A DNA stretch of 42,884 bases from an uncultured Pelagibacteraceae bacterium (lineage in GTDB: Bacteria; Pseudomonadota; Alphaproteobacteria; Pelagibacterales; Pelagibacteraceae), in contig CACGET010000001.1 in the NCBI GenBank assembly GCA_902572155.1, forward strand, positions 1-42,884, written 5' to 3'. The first letter of the stretch is position 1; the number at the start of each line of letters is the position of its first letter. Below the pieces are notes generated by a model. The model did no database searches. It had not been told where the DNA came from and worked only from the letters and a program-made list of their open reading frames with translations. The translations under genes were made by a program, and so were the position numbers. Below, one piece after another: positions 26,894-35,285 of this stretch.

Positions 26894-27775
26894 ATGTTCA
26901 AAGGTTCAAATGTTGCTTTAATTACCCCATTCAAGAATAATAAGCTTGATGAGGAAGCTTATATAAAATTAATTCATTTTCATCTTGAAAATGGGACTAA
27001 TGGTTTGGTGCCTGCTGGAACCACAGGTGAGTCCCCAACTTTAAGCCATGAAGAGCATCAGAGAGTTATAGACTTATGTATTCGAGAAAGTAATGGAAAA
27101 ATACCTGTAATTGCTGGTACAGGCTCTAATTCAACAGAAGAAGCTATTTCATTAACTTTGCACGCAGAGAAAGCAGGTGCAAACGGAGCGCTTGTTGTTA
27201 CTCCTTATTATAATAAACCCACTCAAGAAGGATTATATCAACATTATAAAGCTATTAATGATAACGTAGGTATACCAATTATAATTTACAATATTCCTAG
27301 CAGATGCGTAATTGATATGTCCGTTGACACTATGGCAAAATTATTCGAACTAAAAAATATTGCTGGTGTGAAAGATGCAACAGGAGATTTAAATAGACTT
27401 GATGAGACAATAAAGAAATTAGGTCCAGAATTTATCCAGCTTACTGGCGAAGATGGATTGGCTTTAAGATTTAATAAAAGAGGAGGTGTAGGAATTATTT
27501 CAGTTACTGCTAACATTGCACCTAAATTATGTTCAGATATGCAAAAATTTTCTAAGTCTGAGTCAGATAATGAGTCAAAAGAAGCTGAAAGAATAGATCA
27601 GATATTACAACCTGTTCATAAATCTTTATTTATTGAAAGCAATCCAGCACCTGCAAAATATGCTGCAAAACTTTTAGGATTATGTGATGATGAAATTAGA
27701 TTGCCTTTAGTAAGAATAAAAAAAGAAACAGAGGAAGAGGTTAAAAAAGCTCTAAGTTTTGCTAAATTAATCTAA
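26894..27775 (+). CDS. dapA: 4-hydroxy-tetrahydrodipicolinate synthase
   Basis: DapA condenses pyruvate with aspartate semialdehyde, the first committed step of lysine and diaminopimelate synthesis. The 293-residue TIM-barrel protein shows GTTGESPTL at 42-50, TPYYNKPTQEG at 103-113, the catalytic tyrosine Y132 in YNIPSR, and the Schiff-base lysine K160 in GVKDATGD. Length is normal. It opens the plus-strand operon that runs to recO, and its stop overlaps the start of smpB by one base. Confidence 0.96.
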   Translation: MFKGSNVALITPFKNNKLDEEAYIKLIHFHLENGTNGLVPAGTTGESPTLSHEEHQRVIDLCIRESNGKIPVIAGTGSNSTEEAISLTLHAEKAGANGALVVTPYYNKPTQEGLYQHYKAINDNVGIPIIIYNIPSRCVIDMSVDTMAKLFELKNIAGVKDATGDLNRLDETIKKLGPEFIQLTGEDGLALRFNKRGGVGIISVTANIAPKLCSDMQKFSKSESDNESKEAERIDQILQPVHKSLFIESNPAPAKYAAKLLGLCDDEIRLPLVRIKKETEEEVKKALSFAKLI

Positions 27776-28245
27776 TGAAACCTAAAACCAATCCTGGTTT
27801 AAAAATAATAGCATTAAATAGAAAAGCTAGTTTTAACTATTTTTTTGAGGATTTATTAGAAGCAGGTTTGTCTCTTAAAGGATCAGAAATAAAATCTATT
27901 AGAGAAGGTAAAGTAAATATTGCAGACTCTTATGCTATTGAAAAAAATGGTGAACTTATTTTAATTAATTCACATATTGCCTTATATAAACATGCAGGCT
28001 ACTCAAATCACAATCCAACTGATGAAAGAAAACTTTTATTAAATAAAAAAGAAATTAATAAATTAATCGGTAAAATGCAGAGAGATGGATTTACTATTAT
28101 TCCAACCAAAATGTATTTTAAAAAAGGAAAGGCAAAAATAGAGCTAGCTATTGCAAAAGGAAAAAAACAATTTGATAAAAGAGCCACTAAGAAAAATAGA
28201 GATTGGAATCGTGACAAAGCAAGATATATCAGAAAATCAAGCTAA
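27775..28245 (+). CDS. smpB: SsrA (tmRNA)-binding protein
   Basis: SmpB escorts tmRNA to stalled ribosomes for trans-translation. The 156-residue length is usual. Family segments seen are NRKASFNYFFEDLLEAGLSL near 15-34, GSEIKSIREGKVNI near 36-49, and HNPTDERKLLLNKKEI near 78-93. The tail is basic (KRATKKNRDWNRDKARYIRK), as needed to mimic a codon-anticodon helix. The tmRNA gene itself is not in this window. The 3' end overlaps folK by about 35 bases. Confidence 0.96.
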   Translation: MKPKTNPGLKIIALNRKASFNYFFEDLLEAGLSLKGSEIKSIREGKVNIADSYAIEKNGELILINSHIALYKHAGYSNHNPTDERKLLLNKKEINKLIGKMQRDGFTIIPTKMYFKKGKAKIELAIAKGKKQFDKRATKKNRDWNRDKARYIRKSS

Positions 28246-28723
28246 CAACATTTATTTAGGTATTGGCTCTAATTTAGGAAATAGAAAATTGAATATTGAA
28301 AAAGCTAAGTTTTTTTTAAATCAAAGTAACATTAATTGTATTAAAATATCTGAATATTATGAAACACCGTCTTGGCCCGATCCAAGTAAACCTAAGTTTT
28401 TAAACTTAGTCTTAAAAGTCAACTGTAACTATAACCCCATTGACTTATTGAAAATGTGTAAAGTAATTGAATTTAAATTAGGCAGAAGAGAAGGTGTAAA
28501 AAACTCTCCTCGAATATGTGATATTGATATCATTGATTTTAATGGATTAATTTTAAATGAAGGACTCACGTTACCTCACAAATTAATGCACAAAAGAAAT
28601 TTTGTGTTATTACCTTTATTTGAAATTGAAAAGCAGTGGTTACATCCACTTTTTAATATAGATCTTAAAAAATTGATTTATTCACTACCAAATAAGGACA
28701 TTAGATCTATTAAAAAACTTTAA
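28211..28723 (+). CDS. folK: 2-amino-4-hydroxy-6-hydroxymethyldihydropteridine pyrophosphokinase, GTG start
   Basis: FolK transfers pyrophosphate from ATP to the pterin precursor in folate synthesis. I chose the GTG at 28211-28213 as the start. It is 13 codons before the conserved NIYLGIGSNLGNR and gives 170 residues, close to family size. An ATG at 28151 would extend the overlap with smpB to 95 bases, so I think it less likely. Further motifs are YETPSWPDPSKPKFLN, RICDIDIIDF (metal-binding aspartates) and LTLPHKLMHKRNFVLLPL. Folate made through this step supports the sarcosine and serine one-carbon reactions encoded nearby. Confidence 0.92.
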   Translation: MTKQDISENQANNIYLGIGSNLGNRKLNIEKAKFFLNQSNINCIKISEYYETPSWPDPSKPKFLNLVLKVNCNYNPIDLLKMCKVIEFKLGRREGVKNSPRICDIDIIDFNGLILNEGLTLPHKLMHKRNFVLLPLFEIEKQWLHPLFNIDLKKLIYSLPNKDIRSIKKL

Positions 28724-28742
28724 TTTAATGTTATAATGAATA

Positions 28743-30488
28743 ATGCTTAATTCTAATGAACTTATTAATAAAGTTAAAGATTATAACAAGTTTTTAAATC
28801 CTGAAAGATTAGATAAGGCATATAATTTTGCTGTTAGAGCTCATAAAAATCAAAAAAGAGCTTCGGGAGATCCTTATTCTGTTCACCCCATAGAAGTTGC
28901 TAATATTTTAACAGAATTGAAATTAGACAGTGCCACCATAACAACAGGTTTACTCCATGATACAATTGAAGATACTTTTGCTACTTATGATACGATTAAG
29001 CAGGAATTTGGTAACGAAGTAGCAGACTTAGTTGATGGAGTTACTAAAATTTCAGTTTTTGAAAATACAGCTAATTCAAATTCTAAAGTTGAAAATTTTA
29101 GAAAATTAATTCTAGCTACTTCAAAAGATATTAGAGTGTTGTTAGTTAAAATTGCAGATCGACTTCATAATATGAGAACAATTAAAGCAATCTCTAAAGA
29201 AGAAAAAAGAAAAAGAATTGCTCAAGAAACAATGGAAATTTATGCGCCATTAGCTGACAGAATGGGTATGCATATAATTAGGGATGAGTTGGAAGATTTA
29301 TCATTTGAAATTCTGAATAATAAAGGAAGAGCACTTATCAAAAAACGGCTTGATGAAATAAAATTAGATAAAAAAGATATATTTGAAGAATTATCTTTTG
29401 AGTTAAGTGAATTACTTAATAGTAATAATATAGACGCAGAAATTTATGGACGAGAAAAAACACCATTTTCAATTTGGAGAAAAGTACAAAAAAAAAGAGT
29501 ATCCCTTGAACAAATGACAGATATTATTGGATTTAGAATAATTTTAAAATCTTTGGATGATTGTTACAAAACTTTAGGCATTTTTCATAAAAAATGGAAT
29601 TGTATACCCGGCAAATTTAAAGATTATATATCATCTCCAAAGATTAATGGATACAAATCAATACACACATCTGTAATTGGTTCAAATAAAAAACCTATAG
29701 AAATCCAAATAAGAACAATTGAAATGCATGAATTTGCCGAAAGGGGAGTGGCCTCACATTGGAAATACAAGTCATCAGAAAAATTTAGTTCACTTAATTG
29801 GAAAGAATATGATTGGTTAAAGGATTTAGTTGAAATTGTTGAAAAGAATGAAAATCCAGAACATTCATATGAATATACGAAGTTACAAATGTTTCAGGAA
29901 AATGTATTTTGTTTTACTCCAAAAGGCTCAGTGATAAAGTTACCTAAGGACGCAACACCAATTGATTTTGCTTATGCAGTACATACAAAAATAGGAAATT
30001 CAGCAGTTGGATGTGAAATAAATGGTAACAAAAGTGAACTTCAAAATACTTTGAGAAATGGTGACAGAGTTAATATAATTACTTCAAAAAAAAATTCACC
30101 ATCTTTACATTGGATACCAACTACAAAGACTGGAAAAGCTAGAGCAGCAATAAGAAGATATTGGCATGATAAAGGAGAGCAAAAAGAAGAGAAAATTAAA
30201 AAGTATAACACCACTTTATGGATATCTCTACCTGATCAACCTGGTCAACTTGGCGACATAAGTTCATTAATTGGAAGTCATAAGCTTAATATCTCAAACC
30301 TTGAAATGGTAGGTAAAAATCCAAATTATATTAATTTTAAATTTAAATTAATAATAACTAACCTTAAAAATTTCACAAATTTTATTGCAGAGCTCAAACA
30401 AAAAGGTATAAAATTTAAGATAATTAGACACGAAGATAAAAGAAATGCTTTCACACAAAAAATCTTTAAATATTTTAAAAAAAACTAA
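28743..30488 (+). CDS. Bifunctional (p)ppGpp synthetase/hydrolase (RSH)
   Basis: This RelA/SpoT homologue makes and degrades the stringent-response alarmone (p)ppGpp. The hydrolase HD domain looks active: H48 in SVHPIE and HDTIEDT at 72-78. The synthetase domain follows, with YGREKTPFSIWRKV near 234-247, INGYKSIHTSV near 300-310 and EIQIRT near 320-325. A TGS domain (CFTPKGSVIKLPKDATPIDF) and a C-terminal ACT-like domain (ISLPDQPGQLGDISS) are present. At 581 residues it is about 120 shorter than E. coli SpoT. The linker between TGS and ACT is very short, so most of the helical and zinc-finger region is missing. The end overlaps pyrE by 44 bases. Confidence 0.95.
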   Translation: MLNSNELINKVKDYNKFLNPERLDKAYNFAVRAHKNQKRASGDPYSVHPIEVANILTELKLDSATITTGLLHDTIEDTFATYDTIKQEFGNEVADLVDGVTKISVFENTANSNSKVENFRKLILATSKDIRVLLVKIADRLHNMRTIKAISKEEKRKRIAQETMEIYAPLADRMGMHIIRDELEDLSFEILNNKGRALIKKRLDEIKLDKKDIFEELSFELSELLNSNNIDAEIYGREKTPFSIWRKVQKKRVSLEQMTDIIGFRIILKSLDDCYKTLGIFHKKWNCIPGKFKDYISSPKINGYKSIHTSVIGSNKKPIEIQIRTIEMHEFAERGVASHWKYKSSEKFSSLNWKEYDWLKDLVEIVEKNENPEHSYEYTKLQMFQENVFCFTPKGSVIKLPKDATPIDFAYAVHTKIGNSAVGCEINGNKSELQNTLRNGDRVNIITSKKNSPSLHWIPTTKTGKARAAIRRYWHDKGEQKEEKIKKYNTTLWISLPDQPGQLGDISSLIGSHKLNISNLEMVGKNPNYINFKFKLIITNLKNFTNFIAELKQKGIKFKIIRHEDKRNAFTQKIFKYFKKN

Positions 30489-31032
30489 TGCTTTGCAGGA
30501 AGGTCACTTTATCTTATCCTCTGGGCTTCATTCTTCAAAATATATTCAGTGTGCTAAACTTTTAAGTTTTCCACATTTGGCTAAACAGATATGTTTATCC
30601 TTAGCAAAAAAAATTAAAAGTAATTTTAAAAAAATCGATCTTATATTGGCTCCAGCAATGGGTGGAATAATTATTGGATATGAAATCGGAAAACTTTTAA
30701 AAAAAGAAACTATTTTTTGTGAGAGAGTTAATGGTAAATTTACTTTAAGAAGAGGTTTCAATATTAAAAAAGGAGCTAGAGTTTTAATAATTGAAGATGT
30801 TATAACTACTGGAAAATCAAGTTTAGAATGCGTTAAATTAATAAAAAAATTTAACGCTAAATTTTTAGGATTTGCATCTATAATTGATAGATCAACAAAA
30901 AAATCGTTAAAGATTAAAACTAAAATTATATCTCATTTAAAAATTAATGTTCCCACATTTAATAAAAAACTATTACCAAAAAATCTTAAATCAATACCAG
31001 TTACTAAACCAGGAAGTAGATTTATTAAGTGA
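30445..31032 (+). CDS. pyrE: Orotate phosphoribosyltransferase
   Basis: PyrE attaches orotate to PRPP, giving orotidine monophosphate in pyrimidine synthesis. The 195-residue protein has the PRPP-binding motif VLIIEDVITTGKSS at 113-126 and the substrate region ILSSGLHSSKYIQC at 23-36. It starts within the 3' end of the rsh gene in another frame, an overlap of 44 bases. No later in-frame start lies before the conserved ALQEGHF segment, so the overlap is probably real. Its stop overlaps the GTG start of pdxJ. Confidence 0.93.
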   Translation: MLSHKKSLNILKKTNALQEGHFILSSGLHSSKYIQCAKLLSFPHLAKQICLSLAKKIKSNFKKIDLILAPAMGGIIIGYEIGKLLKKETIFCERVNGKFTLRRGFNIKKGARVLIIEDVITTGKSSLECVKLIKKFNAKFLGFASIIDRSTKKSLKIKTKIISHLKINVPTFNKKLLPKNLKSIPVTKPGSRFIK

Positions 31033-31748
31033 AAAGACTAGGTGTTAACATTGATCATGTAGCAACAGTAAGAAATGCAAGAGGGGAAAAACATCCAGAC
31101 CCATATTATGCAGCCTTACAAAGTATTAAAATGGGGGCAGACTCCGTCACCATTCATTTAAGAGAAGATAGAAGACATATAAATGATAAAGATGCAAAAA
31201 AAATTTGTGGTTTAAAAAAAGTTTTAGTTAATTTAGAAATTTCTATGAATGATAATATTGTTAATAATGCACTTAAAATAAAACCTAATTATATTTGTAT
31301 TGTACCTGAAAATAGAAAAGAAATAACTACAGAAGGAGGTTTAGATTTATTAAAACACAAAAAAAAATTAAAAAAAATTATTAAAAAATTCAAAAAAGCC
31401 AATATACGTACAAGTTTATTTATTAATCCTTCAATTAAAGACATTGAATTATCTAAAGAATTGAATGTTGACTGTATTGAAATTCATACTGGAAAATTAT
31501 CAAACTTAGTAAAATCAAAAAAAAATTTTAAAAATGAGTTAAGTAGAATTAAAAAAAGCTCAATACTTGCAAGTAAATTGAATATAGAAGTTCATGCTGG
31601 TCATGGATTAGATTATAAAACCACAAAAATACTAACTAAAATCAATACAATTCAAGAATTTAATATTGGACATTTTATTATTGGTGAGTCTATTTTTTTA
31701 GGTTTATCCAAAGTTATCAAAAATTTTAAAAAAATTATTAAAAATTGA
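31029..31748 (+). CDS. pdxJ: Pyridoxine 5'-phosphate synthase, GTG start
   Basis: PdxJ closes the pyridoxine ring from amino-acetone phosphate and deoxyxylulose phosphate, making vitamin B6 phosphate. The 239-residue TIM barrel begins at a GTG (31029-31031) that overlaps the pyrE stop by four bases. Conserved segments: VNIDHVATVRNARG near 5-18, HLREDRRHI near 43-51, EIHTG near 142-146, and VHAGHGLDYKT near 179-189. The active-site histidine in NIDHVAT and the glutamate in the central strand are present. The middle is lysine-rich, in line with the AT-rich genome. Confidence 0.95.
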   Translation: MKRLGVNIDHVATVRNARGEKHPDPYYAALQSIKMGADSVTIHLREDRRHINDKDAKKICGLKKVLVNLEISMNDNIVNNALKIKPNYICIVPENRKEITTEGGLDLLKHKKKLKKIIKKFKKANIRTSLFINPSIKDIELSKELNVDCIEIHTGKLSNLVKSKKNFKNELSRIKKSSILASKLNIEVHAGHGLDYKTTKILTKINTIQEFNIGHFIIGESIFLGLSKVIKNFKKIIKN

Positions 31749-31751
31749 TTT

Positions 31752-32138
31752 ATGAAAATACTTGGAATAGGTGTCGATATAATAGAACATCATAGAATTA
31801 AAAAATCTATTATAAATCCTAATTTTAAAAATAGAATTTTTAGTACTAATGAGCTAAAACAATTTAGCTTATCTAAAAATAAAACAAATTATTTTTCAAA
31901 GAGATTTGCTGCAAAGGAGGCATTTGCCAAGGCATTAGGGACAGGTTTTAGAAATAATTTAAACTTTAAAGACATTGAAATTGTTCATAATAAGTTAGGA
32001 AAACCAAATTATTTAAAGAATAAGAAAATAACAAAATTAATTCAAAAAAATTTTAAAGTAAAAAATTTTAATTGTTTTCTGTCAATTTCTGATGAAAAGG
32101 ATTATTCAACAGCATTTGCAATAATTCAATCGTTATGA
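31752..32138 (+). CDS. acpS: Holo-[acyl-carrier-protein] synthase
   Basis: AcpS transfers the phosphopantetheine arm from coenzyme A to acyl carrier protein. The 128-residue size is usual. Magnesium ligands are visible as D9 in GIGVDIIE and E56 in RFAAKEAFAKALG. It stands three bases after pdxJ, its customary partner, and overlaps lepB by four bases. Confidence 0.95.
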   Translation: MKILGIGVDIIEHHRIKKSIINPNFKNRIFSTNELKQFSLSKNKTNYFSKRFAAKEAFAKALGTGFRNNLNFKDIEIVHNKLGKPNYLKNKKITKLIQKNFKVKNFNCFLSISDEKDYSTAFAIIQSL

Positions 32139-32872
32139 AAATAGATAAGAAATTTTTTTCTGAAAATATAAAAACATTATTTTATGCGCTGATAATTGCT
32201 GTTATTATTAGATCTATATTAATACAGCCTTTTTATATTCCGTCATCATCGATGGAACCTACATTACTTGTAGGTGATAGGCTTTTTGTAACAAAATTTT
32301 CATATGGTTATAGCAAACATTCATTTCCATTTAGTCCTCCTATATTTAATAATAGAATTTTATTTAATCCACCTAAAAGAGGTGATGTAGTTGTTTTTAA
32401 GACACCAGCAGATAATAGAACAGATTATATTAAAAGATTGATTGGTTTACCTGGAGATAAAGTTCAATTTATAGACTCAAATTTATACCTTAATAGTAGT
32501 GAAATATTTAAATCCAAAATTTTAAATAAATCCAAAATATTTTGTGGAAACAAAGTTATAGATGTTTATAAATTTGAAGAAAAACTACCGAATGGGAAAA
32601 TGTTTCACACAGTTTATCTCAAAGATTATACTTATCAAAACTCAGACATTTTTACAGTACCACAAAATCACTATTTTTTTTTAGGAGACAACAGGGATTG
32701 TTCCAAAGATAGTAGATTTTTATCAAGCGTTGGATATGTTCATAAGGATAATTTAGTCGGAAAGGCTCAATTTATTTTTTTTTCATCTGACAAAAATATT
32801 GGAAGTATTTTTGAAATTTGGAAGTGGCATAAATTAATAAGATTCAATAGGACTTTTAGCAAAATAAATTGA
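32135..32872 (+). CDS. lepB: Signal peptidase I
   Basis: LepB removes signal peptides from exported proteins at the outer face of the inner membrane. The 245-residue protein has one N-terminal membrane helix (about 12-30), then catalytic S39 in PSSSMEPTLLVGD and the general-base lysine K100 in DYIKRLIGLPGD. FLGDNRDCSKDSR near 186-198 is the conserved box E. It would process exported proteins here such as the solute-binding protein, the Slt enzyme and the small 79-residue protein. The stop TGA overlaps the rnc ATG by one base. Confidence 0.95.
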   Translation: MKIDKKFFSENIKTLFYALIIAVIIRSILIQPFYIPSSSMEPTLLVGDRLFVTKFSYGYSKHSFPFSPPIFNNRILFNPPKRGDVVVFKTPADNRTDYIKRLIGLPGDKVQFIDSNLYLNSSEIFKSKILNKSKIFCGNKVIDVYKFEEKLPNGKMFHTVYLKDYTYQNSDIFTVPQNHYFFLGDNRDCSKDSRFLSSVGYVHKDNLVGKAQFIFFSSDKNIGSIFEIWKWHKLIRFNRTFSKIN

Positions 32873-33534
32873 TGAAAATTAATTATCAAATTTTGGAAAA
32901 GAAAATTAATTTTAAATTTAAAAGCACTAAATTATTAACTCAATGCCTCACTCACAAAAGTTTTAATTCAAATGATAACAATGAAAAAATAGAATTTTTA
33001 GGTGATCGTGTTTTAGGACTTGTTATTGCTAAAAAACTTTTAGAAATATATCCTGACGAAAAAGAGGGAATTTTAGATAAAAAGTTTGCTTCATTAGTTA
33101 ATAAAAAAACTTGTTTAGAAATCGCAAAAAATATTAATTTAGAGAAATTTATCTTAACTTTTAATTCAAATAATAAAAATAATAAGATAGAGGATAAAAT
33201 TATATCAGACAGTTGTGAGGCACTAATTGGAGCAATTTATCTTGATAAAGGATTTAATGCAGCTGAAAAAGTAATTTTAAGCCTGTGGAATAATAATATT
33301 AAAAAAAGTGTAATTACGCAAATTGATGCAAAAACAAAGTTACAAGAATTTTCATTAAAAAATTTTAAATCATTACCCACTTATAAACTGATTTCAAATA
33401 CAGGACCACGGCACAAACCTTTATTTAAGGTAGGAGTAAAACTACGCAATACGAAGTACTTTTTTTCTTCAGGTAAATCAAAAAAAGACGCAGAACAAAA
33501 TGCAGCAATTGAATGTTTAAAATTTTTAAAATGA
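32872..33534 (+). CDS. rnc: Ribonuclease III
   Basis: RNase III cleaves double-stranded RNA, including rRNA precursors. I use the ATG at 32872 (TGATG overlap with the lepB stop), giving 220 residues; a TTG one codon earlier would add a residue. The catalytic signature is NEKIEFLGDRVLGL at 38-51, with E41 and D45 as acidic residues, and the second is SDSCEALIGAIYLD near 108-121. A dsRNA-binding domain fills the C-terminal third (KLQEFSLKN to the end). The position where most relatives carry the 0.9 kb era gene, right after rnc, is empty: recO starts seven bases later. Confidence 0.95.
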   Translation: MKINYQILEKKINFKFKSTKLLTQCLTHKSFNSNDNNEKIEFLGDRVLGLVIAKKLLEIYPDEKEGILDKKFASLVNKKTCLEIAKNINLEKFILTFNSNNKNNKIEDKIISDSCEALIGAIYLDKGFNAAEKVILSLWNNNIKKSVITQIDAKTKLQEFSLKNFKSLPTYKLISNTGPRHKPLFKVGVKLRNTKYFFSSGKSKKDAEQNAAIECLKFLK

Positions 33535-33541
33535 TTTATTT

Positions 33542-34222
33542 ATGAATTGGATAGATGAGAGTTTTTTATTAAGTAAAAATAGATATAATGAAAATTCTTT
33601 AATAGCAGAGGTTTACAGTAAGAATCATGGTAAAATTTCTGGTATTATATTTGGAGGAACTTCAAAAAAAATTAAGAATTATTTACAAATCGGAAATAGA
33701 TTACATTTAAATTATAGTTCTAAAAATAATAACAGAATAGGCTATTTCAAAATCGAAATACTTAACGCTTACACCCCCTTATATTTTGATAATAAGCAAA
33801 AACTTTCTTGCATAACTACTGCAACTAATTTAATAAAAATTTTAACAGTTGAGGCTCAAACCAATATTCAAGTTTATGAATTGATAGAAAAACTTTTTCT
33901 ATTATTAAATTATAATGATTGGATTAAAAAGTATATTTTTTGGGAATTAGAATTATTAAAACTTCTTGGTTATGATCTTGAATTAGAGAGTCTTGTAAAA
34001 AAAGATGTTTTAGGAAATAAAACTATTTATTATGCTGCTTCTTCATCAGACAAAAAATATGTTCCAAACTTTTTAATAGAAAAAAATTTAGAAGTGAATG
34101 ATACTCAAACTTTATTAAATGGATTAAAATTAGTAGGAGATTATCTTGATAAAACTATTTTAAAACCAAATAACATAAACTATCCAAATAGTAGATTGTT
34201 ATTTATAAATTCTATTAAATAA
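33542..34222 (+). CDS. recO: DNA repair protein RecO
   Basis: RecO works with RecR to load RecA on SSB-coated single strands during gap repair. The 226-residue protein has the N-terminal OB fold opening (DESFLLSKNRYNENSLIAEVYSK, residues 4-26 in part), where family members read VLxxRxxGE, and GKISGIIFGGTSKK at about 30-43. A helical C-terminal part includes YIFWELELLKLLGYDLEL. The cysteine-containing segment found in many alphaproteobacterial RecO proteins after LGYDLEL reads without cysteines here. The sequence is divergent. Position after rnc supports the call. Its stop directly abuts that of hemB on the other strand. Confidence 0.86.
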   Translation: MNWIDESFLLSKNRYNENSLIAEVYSKNHGKISGIIFGGTSKKIKNYLQIGNRLHLNYSSKNNNRIGYFKIEILNAYTPLYFDNKQKLSCITTATNLIKILTVEAQTNIQVYELIEKLFLLLNYNDWIKKYIFWELELLKLLGYDLELESLVKKDVLGNKTIYYAASSSDKKYVPNFLIEKNLEVNDTQTLLNGLKLVGDYLDKTILKPNNINYPNSRLLFINSIK

Positions 34223-35212
34223 TTATTTGATAATTTTATCTATTCGATCAGCGTAATAACTAACAATTGCATTTGCCCCAGCTCTTTTAAAAGCAATTAA
34301 ACTTTCAAAGATAGCTTTTTCATCAATTATTTTTTTTTGAACTGCATTTGCAAGTAAACTATATTCACCAGATACTTGATATGCAAATACTGGTATTCTA
34401 AATCTTTCTTTAATTGATTTAATTATATCTAAGTAAGGCATTCCAGGTTTAACCATTACCATATCTGCGCCTTCTTTAATATCTAAAGCAACTTCTCTTA
34501 ATCCCTCATCACTATTTCTAAAATCCATTTGGTAAGTTTTTTTATCTCCTTTTAAAGATTTTTTTGATCCAACAGCATCTCGAAATGGACCATAAAAACT
34601 TGAAGCATATTTAACAGCGTATGATAAAATTTGTACATCTTTATAATTTGAATTATCTAATGCTTTTCTAATTTTTAATACTCTTCCATCCATCATGTCC
34701 GAAGGTGCCAATACATCACACCCCATTTCTGCCTGCAGTAAAGACTGATTTACTAAAACGTCAATTGTCTCGTCATTAATAATTTGTTTTGATTTGATCA
34801 GCCCATCGTGACCGTGAGAAGTATAAGGATCCAGCGCAACATCGCACATGATACCAATTTGATTCTTATATTTTTTTTTAATTTCCACTATAGCTCTACA
34901 AACTAGATTGTTTTCATTCAAACTTTCTGAGCCAATTTCATTTTTTAAAATTTTTTTTGTCTTAGGAAATAGTGCAACCATTGGTATTCCTTTTTTAATG
35001 GCTTTATCAACTATTTGAGCTAATCTATTAATTGTATATCTGTATACGCCAGGCATAGTTGTTATATTTTCCCTTTTATTAGATCCATCAATTAAAAATA
35101 TTGGTAATATGAAATCACTTGAACTTAGTGTATTTTCTTGAATTAGTCTTCTAGACCATGATTCTTTTCGATTTCTTCTAAGCCTTAAATTAGGATATTT
35201 GCCTGTAATCAT
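34223..35212 (-). CDS. hemB: Delta-aminolevulinic acid dehydratase (porphobilinogen synthase)
   Basis: HemB joins two aminolevulinate molecules to porphobilinogen in haem synthesis. The 329-residue protein has both active-site lysines, K201 in SYAVKYASSFYGPFRDA and K255 in VMVKPGMPYLD. The metal-site segment reads DVALDPYTSHGHDG (124-137), with aspartates instead of the cysteines of zinc enzymes. This fits the magnesium-type form common in alphaproteobacteria and pseudomonads. It is alone on the minus strand between recO and the oxygenase-like gene. Confidence 0.96.
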   Translation of the reverse strand: MITGKYPNLRLRRNRKESWSRRLIQENTLSSSDFILPIFLIDGSNKRENITTMPGVYRYTINRLAQIVDKAIKKGIPMVALFPKTKKILKNEIGSESLNENNLVCRAIVEIKKKYKNQIGIMCDVALDPYTSHGHDGLIKSKQIINDETIDVLVNQSLLQAEMGCDVLAPSDMMDGRVLKIRKALDNSNYKDVQILSYAVKYASSFYGPFRDAVGSKKSLKGDKKTYQMDFRNSDEGLREVALDIKEGADMVMVKPGMPYLDIIKSIKERFRIPVFAYQVSGEYSLLANAVQKKIIDEKAIFESLIAFKRAGANAIVSYYADRIDKIIK

Positions 35213-35285
35213 GTTTTAATTCACTTTATTAATGCGACAAAAGTATTATACAAATATATATTAAAATAAGTACAAAACATTTTCG
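35213..35285. promoter_or_regulatory. Divergent intergenic region, hemB and oxygenase-like gene
   Basis: This 73-base gap lies between two outward-reading starts, so it should carry promoters for both. On the plus strand TTCACT (35220-35225) and TATTAT (35244-35249) are 18 bases apart and could be -35 and -10 boxes. AT content is very high and I saw no clear operator repeat. Confidence 0.35.
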
